DNA of 64,000 bases from assembly GCF_933775445.1 (NCBI RefSeq), contig NC_065875.1:17483555-17547554 (forward strand), written 5' to 3'. Both the position numbers and the translations under genes were made by a program. Shown piece by piece: positions 34,382-42,554 of this stretch (position 1 is the first letter of the stretch; every line of letters starts with the position of its first letter). The stretch is from Argentina anserina (taxonomy: Eukaryota; Streptophyta; Magnoliopsida; Rosales; Rosaceae). Under the pieces are notes generated by a model. It was not told the DNA's origin and searched no databases. It saw only the letters and a program-made list of their open reading frames with translations.

Positions 34382-37300
34382 ATGGCTTTTAATATTTCTC
34401 ACTCTGGTAGTTCTGATACATGGATTATTGATTCTGGTGCGTCTGATCATATGACTTATGACAAATCTTATTTTACCATATTATCCCCTCCACCCGTACC
34501 CTATGTTACTAATGCTAATGGTGAGCCATTTCCTGTGGTAGGGACAGGGTCTGTTCGTATTACTCCTACCATAGAGCTTCACAATGTACTTTATGTACCT
34601 GCTCTATCTCACCATTTGATATCTGTTCCCCAACTGAACGCTGACGCTCAGTGCTATGTGACCTTTTTTCCTATGTATGTGATATTTCAGGATCTTCTCA
34701 CCGGACGAGTAATTGGTCGGGGGTATTTGCGGGGCCGGTTGTTTCATTTGGATCTGACGTACGCAGGGGAAAAACCAGGCGGGCAGTCTCGGACCGCGTT
34801 ACTCTCCACTTCTGACAAGTTAAGTGAAATTTGGTTATGGCATCGTCGCTTAGGGCATCCATCTTTTAGTATTATGAAAAAATCCATGCCCACTTTGTTT
34901 ATTAATGTGGACGAGTCTTGTTTATGTTGTGAGACATGTGTTTTGGGCAAGAGTCATCGATCAACTTATTCCCCTAGTAGTTCACCTAAAAGCTTTCTTC
35001 CTTTTGAATTAATTCATTCTGATGTTTGGGGACCCTCTAAAGAATCTACTGTCTCAGGCATGCGTTATTTTGTGTCATTCATTGATGAGTGCACACGTCT
35101 TTCATGGATTATTCTTCTTAAAAATAAAAATGAAGTTTTTCCAGCTTTTCGTACCTTCCATGCCACTGTCCAAACCCAATATAATGCCACCATTCGAGTT
35201 CTTCGTTCTGATAATGGGGGGGAATATGTGAATCATGTCTTTCAGGAGTTCTTTAACACACACGGAATTGTTCATCAAACAACGTGTCCTTACACACCTG
35301 AGCAAAATGGGGTTTCTGAACGGAAAAATCGTCATTTACTTGATATGGCTCGGTGTATTCTTTTTAGTGCCCACATGCCTAAATACCTTTGGGGTGATGC
35401 TGTCATTACTTCCGCCCACCTTATTAATCGTCTTCCATCTCGTGTTCTTCAAGGGAAAGTTCCATATGAGGTGCTTGCATCTCATGTCAAATTACCCTCG
35501 TTTCACAATCTTCCTGCCCGTGTTTTCGGTTGTGTTGCTTTTGTTCATCTTCCACAACATCAGCGTTCTAAGTTAGATGCCCGGGCAGTTAAATGTGTTT
35601 TTGTTGGGTACGGCAGCCATCAGAAAGGGTACCGGTGCTACCATCCCCCTACTCGGAAGTACTATGTCACTATGGATGTTACCTTTTTTGAGGATATGAG
35701 TTATTTTTCCCCTTCTGATACTGCTCTTCAGGAGGAGAATTCCTATTTTGAAGAGCTGTATCATAGAGAGGGGGAGACAAGTGAGCCAGTCGATATGGTA
35801 ACAAGATCTGTTGAGATTACCAAAGTGTCAGCCACACAGGCACCACCGGAGGTCGTCACTCAAGAGATTCAGGCACCAGAAGCTGACAACACAACTGCCC
35901 CTCATGTATCTCGTACTACTTATACCCCTGATCAATGCTCTCCTGGTGCAGAAGATCACTCATATGAGGTTAGTCATTCTATTCAGGCTAATAGTAGACA
36001 ATATGTTTTGCCAAATAGGTCTACTCGAGGTCAACCAACAAAAAAATATGAACCTACCCTTCAGACTAAATCCAAGTATCCGGTGGCCAATTTTATATCT
36101 ACTAAAAGATTATCTAAGTCATATGAGTCATTTGTGAATCAAATATCTACTGTATCAGTACCTAACAAAGTGCAGGATGCATTGGGCGATCCAAAATGGA
36201 GGAAAGCAATGGAGGAAGAGATGGAAGCATTACAAAAGAACAATACTTGGGAGCTTGTACCTCCACCATATGGCAAGAAGACTGTAGGATGTCGATGGGT
36301 GTTTACAGTGAAGCATAATCCAGATGGGTCAGTAAGCCGGTATAAAGCACGCCTAGTAGCAAAGGGGTTCACCCAGACATATGGCATAGACTATGATGAG
36401 ACATTTGCACCTGTTGCAAAGATAAACACTATCCGGGTATTGCTCTCTATCGCTGCTAACTTGAACTGGCCACTTAGGCAGTTTGATGTTAAGAATGCAT
36501 TCCTTCATGGAGAACTAACAGAGGAAGTATACATGGATCTTCCGCCTGGATATGTGGCCACTTCTCCAAGTAACTCCGTATGCAGATTGAGAAAGTCTTT
36601 GTATGGTCTTAAACAGTCACCTCGTGCTTGGTTTGGAAGATTCTCACAATTCATGAGGAAAATTGGATACGTACAGAGTAATTCAGACCACACATTATTT
36701 CTCAAACACCAACAAGGGAAGGTAACAGCCCTAATCATATATGTTGACGATATGGTAGTTACTGGTAATGATACTATTGAGGTGGACAGATTACAAAAGC
36801 AGCTAGCCACAGAGTTTGAGATGAAGGACCTAGGTACACTCAAGTACTTCTTGGGTATTGAGGTAGCCCGGGGAAGTGATGGTATCTATCTGTGTCAGAG
36901 GAAGTACATCCTTGATCTACTAACGGAGACAGGGATGTTAGATTGCACTCCAATTGATACTCCAATTGAGCAGAACCATCGGTTAGCAGAGTATCCAGAT
37001 CAAGTTCCCACTGACAAAGCTCGATATCAGAGGCTAGTTGGACGCCTGATTTATTTGTCACATACCAGGCCAGATGTTGCATATGCAGTAAGTGTAGTGA
37101 GTCAGTTCATGCATAATCCAAGTGTGGATCATATGGATGCTGTTGTAAGGATTTTGAGATACTTGAAGTCAGCTCCAGGGAGAGGAGTAATGTTTTCTAA
37201 TCACAACAATATCTTTGAGATTTGTGGCTTCACAGATGCAGACTGGGCTGGAAATGTTACCGATCGGAGGTCCACATCAGGGTACTATACCTTTGTTGGA

Positions 37301-37699
37301 GGCAATCTTGTTACGTGGAGGAGTAAGAAACAAAATGTGGTAGCTCGATCTAGTGCTGAAGCAGAATACAGAGGTATGGCTCAGGGAGTGTGCGAATTAT
37401 TATGGCTTAGAAATCTACTAGAAGACTTGGGTATTAAGCCTAAAAGTGCTATGCAGCTGTACTGTGACAACAAGGCAGCTATTGATATTTCGCATAACCC
37501 TGTGCAACATGATCGTACAAAACATGTGGAGGTTGATCGTCATTTTATAAAGGAAAAGCTAGACGCAAAGATCATTAGTTTTCCTTTTGTTTCCACAGAA
37601 GAGCAACTTGCCGATATGCTCACAAAAGGAGTGTCAAAAAGAGTTTTTTATGATTCACTTAGCAAGTTGGGCATGGTCGATATGTATGCACCAACTTGA
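34382..37699 (+). CDS. Copia Pol polyprotein (protease-integrase-RT-RNase H)
   Basis: From the first ATG of the open frame (34382) the product is 1105 aa. The open frame itself extends upstream to about 33650 with no ATG. Order: protease (DSGASD about residue 22), integrase zinc finger (HRRLGHPSF ... CCETCVLGKSHR), integrase core with D-D-E (DVWGPSKES; FIDECTRLSW; SDNGGEYVNHVFQEF), reverse transcriptase (QFDVKNAFLHGELTEEVYM, YVDDMVVTG) and RNase H (GFTDADWAGN, SSAEAEYRGMA, YCDNKAAI). It ends 7 bases before the polypurine-LTR junction. All hallmark residues are visible and no frameshift interrupts them. A normal copia frame would carry about 300 capsid residues first; here translation would begin almost at the protease. 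Production of particles would need Gag from another element. Confidence 0.9.
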   Translation: MAFNISHSGSSDTWIIDSGASDHMTYDKSYFTILSPPPVPYVTNANGEPFPVVGTGSVRITPTIELHNVLYVPALSHHLISVPQLNADAQCYVTFFPMYVIFQDLLTGRVIGRGYLRGRLFHLDLTYAGEKPGGQSRTALLSTSDKLSEIWLWHRRLGHPSFSIMKKSMPTLFINVDESCLCCETCVLGKSHRSTYSPSSSPKSFLPFELIHSDVWGPSKESTVSGMRYFVSFIDECTRLSWIILLKNKNEVFPAFRTFHATVQTQYNATIRVLRSDNGGEYVNHVFQEFFNTHGIVHQTTCPYTPEQNGVSERKNRHLLDMARCILFSAHMPKYLWGDAVITSAHLINRLPSRVLQGKVPYEVLASHVKLPSFHNLPARVFGCVAFVHLPQHQRSKLDARAVKCVFVGYGSHQKGYRCYHPPTRKYYVTMDVTFFEDMSYFSPSDTALQEENSYFEELYHREGETSEPVDMVTRSVEITKVSATQAPPEVVTQEIQAPEADNTTAPHVSRTTYTPDQCSPGAEDHSYEVSHSIQANSRQYVLPNRSTRGQPTKKYEPTLQTKSKYPVANFISTKRLSKSYESFVNQISTVSVPNKVQDALGDPKWRKAMEEEMEALQKNNTWELVPPPYGKKTVGCRWVFTVKHNPDGSVSRYKARLVAKGFTQTYGIDYDETFAPVAKINTIRVLLSIAANLNWPLRQFDVKNAFLHGELTEEVYMDLPPGYVATSPSNSVCRLRKSLYGLKQSPRAWFGRFSQFMRKIGYVQSNSDHTLFLKHQQGKVTALIIYVDDMVVTGNDTIEVDRLQKQLATEFEMKDLGTLKYFLGIEVARGSDGIYLCQRKYILDLLTETGMLDCTPIDTPIEQNHRLAEYPDQVPTDKARYQRLVGRLIYLSHTRPDVAYAVSVVSQFMHNPSVDHMDAVVRILRYLKSAPGRGVMFSNHNNIFEICGFTDADWAGNVTDRRSTSGYYTFVGGNLVTWRSKKQNVVARSSAEAEYRGMAQGVCELLWLRNLLEDLGIKPKSAMQLYCDNKAAIDISHNPVQHDRTKHVEVDRHFIKEKLDAKIISFPFVSTEEQLADMLTKGVSKRVFYDSLSKLGMVDMYAPT

Positions 37700-37706
37700 G
37701 GGGGAG

Positions 37707-37843
37707 TGTTGGCATGTATAGTGGCGGGAAACATAATCCGTGTTTTACGGAGTGAATCCCGGAAAGTGAATTCGTAGATTAGTATATATAGGTTGATATG
37801 TGTATGAAGAAATCATCAAGTTATATGTTCAATTAATTCCAGT
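37707..37843 (+). repeat. 3' LTR of the plus-strand copia element
   Basis: No difference from the 5' LTR was seen in a base-by-base reading. It follows the polypurine tract directly and is followed by the ATTTC target duplication. Confidence 0.9.
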
Positions 37844-38248
37844 ATTTCATGCCCTCCCCGTAAGCTCCATATCCCATAAGTCCATAATTAACAACGTAAC
37901 TAATTTGGGAAAATTCTGTTATAAGTGTAGCGGTATTTTCCTCCACAAACTACTTCCCACATCCACAAGTGCATTTTATGATACCCCTTCAATGCTACAT
38001 ATATATCATACCTTGCCGCACAACAGATGAGCCCACTAGTTTGAACGAATTTACTCTCAACGTAATCTATCTCACACTTATAATGTTGACTCATAATTCA
38101 CCATCTCCCCCAGTGGAATTCCAAATCAATAGATAATTAACTAGATGCCCTTTTCATGACTCGGTCATCAGAACGTACAAGCATCAATGAACTACCCTGA
38201 TCGAGTTAATATATATCTTTGCCGAGCAATCTCGGCTGTTAAGCCTGT

Positions 38249-38256
38249 TATAAATA
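38249..38256 (+). promoter_or_regulatory. TATA box of the LRR gene
   Basis: TATAAATA lies 106-113 bases before the ATG. The same box and neighbouring sequence occur before the LRR pseudogene at 27810, showing that the promoter was duplicated with the gene. Confidence 0.6.
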
Positions 38257-38361
38257 TGGTGTTCTGCCACCTTTGAGAATCACAAAATCACGTACTAGAC
38301 ACAATTCTTCTTAATTTTCCCTTGTTTAATTTCACGTACTATTCACCTTCGATCAACAACC

Positions 38362-38916
38362 ATGGCGATGGCCAGCACCTTCTTGTTATTCACCGCAACC
38401 CTAATCCTGAGTGTAGAACTCCTCACTGCCGCTGAGTACCCTAACCTGGAAGTGGCCGCTTTGTCCGCGCTGAAGAATAGCTTGTCTGATCCAGACAGTG
38501 CGCTCAAGTCGTGGGATCCTGAGCTTGTCGACCCTTGCACTTGGTACCACATTACCTGCAACGGTCAGAGCCACGTTACCCGAGTGGACTTACCTGGCCA
38601 AAACCTCTCTGGCAATTTGGTACCTGAACTCGGAAACCTATCTCAACTTCAGTTTCTTTCACTCTACGATAACAACATCCAAGGAAGTATTCCGGCGGAG
38701 CTTGGTAAGCTGACGAACCTCATAGGCTTGGACTTGTCTGGAAACAACCTCTCGGGATCCTTACCGTCTTCACTGGAGAATTTGAAAGCATCACTTACGT
38801 TTCTATTTCTCAATGATAACAAGTTATTATCAGGGACACTTCCCCCGGGTCTTGATAACGTTTTTGTCCTCAACATCTCGAACACAGGTCTAACAATGAC
38901 TCTAACGTCCGGTTAG
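38362..38916 (+). CDS. Small secreted leucine-rich repeat protein
   Basis: A single open frame of 184 aa. Residues 1-23 form a signal peptide ([20 protein letters not shown]). Residues about 24-70 are an LRR N-terminal cap with the paired cysteines of [10 protein letters not shown]. Three to four LRRs follow: [59 protein letters not shown] and [15 protein letters not shown]. It resembles the ectodomain of SERK-type kinases and the short LRR1-type apoplastic proteins of plants, but lacks their usual C-terminal cap; the end ([14 protein letters not shown]) is irregular. It has no membrane segment or kinase. A role in extracellular recognition or defence is inferred from the family. The last 30 residues may reflect decay or a missing 3' exon. 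Confidence 0.75.
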   Translation: MAMASTFLLFTATLILSVELLTAAEYPNLEVAALSALKNSLSDPDSALKSWDPELVDPCTWYHITCNGQSHVTRVDLPGQNLSGNLVPELGNLSQLQFLSLYDNNIQGSIPAELGKLTNLIGLDLSGNNLSGSLPSSLENLKASLTFLFLNDNKLLSGTLPPGLDNVFVLNISNTGLTMTLTSG

Positions 38917-39175
38917 TCCATTCGTCTTGAAGATTGTTGAGGGAATTGACGAAGAATGGGAAATATGATCTCGAGTTCTCGACTCCCTTGAATCAATTAA
39001 TAGGCCTTCTAAATGTTTATGTCTCGTCTTTATAGTGTTGAAATAAATAAATCACAAAGCATGTGTGTCCCCAAAAGCTTATCTAATAGTTTCAGTTGTC
39101 TGTATACACAATCTACAAGATAAATTAAATTCCTAAGCATACAAAGAGAATAAATAAGATTCATACTCCTGCTCA
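38917..39175. other. 3' flanks of the LRR and receptor kinase genes
   Basis: AT-rich convergent 3' region without coding signal. AAATAAATAAATCAC near 39045 could serve as a polyadenylation signal for the plus-strand gene. Confidence 0.4.
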
Positions 39176-41761
39176 TCATCTTCCTTGTTGATTCACAAAC
39201 TGTGAAAATACAACACTACTATCTGTCAACCCATCAACAGGCACACTTGCAGTACTGCTCTCTTCCTCAATTCCCAAAGTGGCAATGTGCATAGCACAAG
39301 CATCACTTGCTCTAACTTCAGCTACAACACTTCCCTCACCTGGATGATCAAGCAATTGAAGAGCAAATTCAAGGTTCCAAAGCACATCTCCCATTGAAGG
39401 ACGGTCTAGCCCATGATCAGATAAACACTTCTCAGCTGTCTCGGCGAACTTTTTAAGACACTCAGGATTTATTTGTGCCCCCTTAAGATGTGGATCAATA
39501 ATTTCATGAAGAGCTCCCCGTTTTTGACAGTGTAGAGCCCAATCTCCTAGACTAACTTGTTCCTTAGGCAAGGTAGCATTGAGTGCTGGCCTTGCGCACA
39601 AGACTTCAAATAGAACTACCCCGAAAGAGTAAACGTCTGATTTTTCAGTCAATTGTTGCCTGCGGAAGTATTCGGGGTCCAAGTACCCGAAGCTACCCTT
39701 TACCATTGTACTAACATGAGTTTGCTGGAGATTAGGCCCCGTTTTGGATAACCCGAAATCAGAGACTTTAGCTACCCAATTTTCATCCAAGAGAATATTT
39801 GTGGTTTTAACATCTCGATGGATAATTGTGTATCTGGCACCAGTATGAAGATAATGCAGTCCCCTTGCCGCTCCTATACAAATTTCCAACCTTTGCTTCC
39901 ATGACAAGGGAGGCTTGTTGCTCTTGTAGAGGTGCTCCCTTAGAGTCCCATTAGCCATGTAATCATAAACCAAAATCATCTCGCCTTCTTCTTCACAAAA
40001 ACCGATCAATGATACCAAATGTCTATGCCTAAGCTTTGAAAGCATCTCAATTTCAGTTTGGAACTCATTAACTCCTTGTTCAGAAGATGGATTGGACCTT
40101 TTTATAGCCACTTTCATCGAACCTCCATCAATCAGCCCTTTGTAAACCTTCCCAAATCCACCAACCCCAATAACTTGAGACTCGTCAAAGTTCTTGGTAC
40201 CATGTTTGATCTCGGATAATGAGAAATGCCTACATAGAGCAGCAGCCAAACTCGAAACATGGCTAGTACTACCGGTATTAGTACCACTCTTTCGAGAAGT
40301 CATTGTGGTAGAGGTACCATAGAGCGGCAACCAAGCCCCTACCCCGGACTCCTGTGACTTCTTCTTCCTATGGTACACAACGATGCAAACAGCAGCAGCT
40401 ACAACAACACCAGCAGCCCCACCTGTGACTCCACCAATTACCAAACCCTTGTTCTTTGATCCCCCTGCCCGTGGTGAGGGATTATTGGCCCCAGCCGTGG
40501 CCTCCTCAGCATCCTGAAGCATCTGAGATGGCACAGGGTTGGGGCCTGCCAAGTTGCCACGAGTATCATTCATCTTAAAGATCTCCAATCCATTAAGTAA
40601 TGCATCATAGAACTCAGGCTTCATTGAAACAGTTGGGTGCAATGCCACCCACAGTTCATCATCACCAGTTTCATCTCTGACAAAAACTGCATAATCTTTA
40701 TAAAGAGGAACCCCAATCTTCCCTGTCCATCCGATCACATCTGCAGCCGGCTGCGCCGTTTGGTTGTTCACATATATATCAAACACTCTCTGATTCACCT
40801 TGGTCAGCTGAAGCTCACAGAAATGAAACCTCACAACATAAGTGAAATTAGAATCCACTTGAAAAACCCATGTGAGATTGTAGTTCGAGTTAATCTTCGG
40901 ATCAGGTCCCATTGATCTAGCTGTACTGTAAACATCAACAGGTGCAACAGATTCTGACACATTACTGGGGTATTGAATCGAGACATTCTTCTCAGCCTGA
41001 AATGTCACCCCAAATGCAGCACCAAACAAGTAAGGTGAATCGTCATACCATGTCCGTTTAATCCCGGCCGAGTCGTTGGCTGGCCCAACATACTGGCCAC
41101 CCACATTGAGCCGGAACATGGTCTGAAGGGTCGAGCTTTGTTCATCAATAATTTGGTCGTCAAATCCAACCATATTGGCCGTTTGGAATAATTCCGGCAT
41201 TGGTATCACCTCGATCCCATTAACGAAAGCAAATGAGTTATTATGTGACGAAGATGGGGTGAAGGTAATGTTGAGATTCCCGGACGCAATAGGAATGAGT
41301 GAGAATTCTTTGACAATGTAGGCCTGCGTGAGAGCTTCGGCTGTGATGGAGGCGCTGAAATTTTTTAGGAGAGTGAATCCATTTGCGGTTACATCAAAAT
41401 ACGAGCTTGATTTGTCGAGGCTGTTATATGAAGAAGGGTAGAAATGGAGTCTGAGCCAGAGGCGTTGCTTTGGCGAAACAGAGAGTTTGTATGAGGAAGA
41501 AGAGCTGAAGATTCTTGCAGACATGTATGGGACTTCGGAGGGGAGAGAAGGGTCTTGATATTGAGCCTTCGCCGTAGTGGAATTCCCCGAAATATACTGG
41601 GAATCCGATGACCATTTCCGGCCATCGGAATCGATGCTATCTTTTGAAGAGCCGCAAGAAAGAATGTAAGGATTAGAAGAATTGGAATTCGCGCTAAAAA
41701 CTTGAATGGTGTTTAGAGATAACAAGATCAAAGAAAATAAAATCTGGATGTTGGAGATCAT
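39176..41761 (-). CDS. ANX: CrRLK1L receptor-like kinase, ANXUR/FERONIA type
   Basis: Intronless, 861 aa from the ATG at 41761, chosen because it begins a signal peptide (MISNIQILFSLILLSLNTIQ); an in-frame start 36 codons upstream would bury it. The ectodomain to about residue 405 is a tandem malectin-like region (VPYMSARIFSSSSSYKLS; FSASITAEALTQAYIVKEFS; MFRLNVGGQYVGP; PVDVYSTARSMGP). The transmembrane helix is about 439-463, followed by RKKK. The kinase has GVGGFGKVYKG (about 532), catalytic Lys554 (VAIK), HRDVKTTN (Asp650), DFG (668-670) and the family's VKGSFGYLDPEYFRRQQLTE. The C-terminus SSVVFSQFVNQQGR is a family signature. These kinases bind RALF peptides; ANXUR1/2 guard pollen-tube integrity. 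By recollected sequence it is nearer ANXUR than FERONIA, but this needs a tree. Confidence 0.93.
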   Translation of the reverse strand: MISNIQILFSLILLSLNTIQVFSANSNSSNPYILSCGSSKDSIDSDGRKWSSDSQYISGNSTTAKAQYQDPSLPSEVPYMSARIFSSSSSYKLSVSPKQRLWLRLHFYPSSYNSLDKSSSYFDVTANGFTLLKNFSASITAEALTQAYIVKEFSLIPIASGNLNITFTPSSSHNNSFAFVNGIEVIPMPELFQTANMVGFDDQIIDEQSSTLQTMFRLNVGGQYVGPANDSAGIKRTWYDDSPYLFGAAFGVTFQAEKNVSIQYPSNVSESVAPVDVYSTARSMGPDPKINSNYNLTWVFQVDSNFTYVVRFHFCELQLTKVNQRVFDIYVNNQTAQPAADVIGWTGKIGVPLYKDYAVFVRDETGDDELWVALHPTVSMKPEFYDALLNGLEIFKMNDTRGNLAGPNPVPSQMLQDAEEATAGANNPSPRAGGSKNKGLVIGGVTGGAAGVVVAAAVCIVVYHRKKKSQESGVGAWLPLYGTSTTMTSRKSGTNTGSTSHVSSLAAALCRHFSLSEIKHGTKNFDESQVIGVGGFGKVYKGLIDGGSMKVAIKRSNPSSEQGVNEFQTEIEMLSKLRHRHLVSLIGFCEEEGEMILVYDYMANGTLREHLYKSNKPPLSWKQRLEICIGAARGLHYLHTGARYTIIHRDVKTTNILLDENWVAKVSDFGLSKTGPNLQQTHVSTMVKGSFGYLDPEYFRRQQLTEKSDVYSFGVVLFEVLCARPALNATLPKEQVSLGDWALHCQKRGALHEIIDPHLKGAQINPECLKKFAETAEKCLSDHGLDRPSMGDVLWNLEFALQLLDHPGEGSVVAEVRASDACAMHIATLGIEEESSTASVPVDGLTDSSVVFSQFVNQQGR

Positions 41762-42549
41762 AGCTAGAAAGAGAAACCCTTTTGAAATGGAATTGAAAAC
41801 AGAGTACAGAAAAACAGGGGAAGCAAGAAGATATATGTTCTCCTGTACTTGTTGGATATATTTTATCACAATGGCTCTGAACCAAATTAAAGTACGTATT
41901 TTGGTAGCATGGAAGTAAAACAGATGTACAGAATTTTACCTGGAAAATTAGGGTAGTGATTCAAGATCACGAACCAAATGGCGGTTTGGATCTCATATTC
42001 TGAGTGATTTTTTTTGTTTCGTTCTGTTTTGGTTTTTCTTTTTCCTGCGTTTTTGGTTCGACATGGACTAACGTTAAGGATAGAAGGCAGTTATGGGAGA
42101 GAGAAACGCCACAATGCTCTATTGGAGAATCGAGTGCCTTGGCGTTTCTTTAGGTTTAATTCAAGGAGTGGTGCTACATTCACCTTCTTCTTAATTTTTT
42201 TTATTTCTTAATTTTTTAAAGATGGTTTGTATTAAATTATTAATGTAAGAATATATCACACATATCAGACCATCTTGAGATTCAATGGAGAAACTGCATT
42301 ATCTGAGTAAACTTTATCGCCTAACAACACTTGGAAGTCTTATCATTAGAGGTAGGAAGATGCTAATTTTGTGTCAATAATTTGAGTTAGATACTTAGAT
42401 TACATTGTATATGGTTCACCTCCAACGCTCGGCAAAATAAAGAATTACTTGTGTAACTTCACCATCTAATAATCATCTTCGTCATCCTTTACTTTTTCAT
42501 TTTGAAAATAAGGGTCATCATGATAAATATACCATAAGAAACTGGCAGC
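41762..42549 (-). other. Promoter side of the receptor kinase gene
   Basis: No gene was recognised. A long A/T-rich stretch runs to the gypsy-derived element. The in-frame extension upstream of the kinase start (41869-41762) has no homology that I recognise and is probably leader. Confidence 0.4.
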
Positions 42550-42554
42550 TTGCA

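Larger units (their letters stand above)
33397..37843 (+). mobile_element. Ty1/copia element with identical LTRs, lacking gag
   Basis: The LTRs at 33397-33533 and 37707-37843 are 137 bp each and identical by eye. Flanking duplication is ATTTC (33392-33396 and 37844-37848). The primer-binding site TGGTATCAGAGC starts immediately after the left LTR (33534), and a polypurine tract GAGGGGGAG (37698-37706) abuts the right LTR. One open frame covers protease, integrase, reverse transcriptase and RNase H without a stop. No capsid or zinc-knuckle region exists between the leader and the protease. The LTR ends in CCAGT instead of CA if the target duplication is read correctly. Identical LTRs imply recent insertion. 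Confidence 0.93.

Noticed and set aside
41762..41869. Upstream in-frame start of the receptor kinase
   Set aside because: It would place 36 residues before a good signal peptide; the inner ATG at 41761 fits the family.
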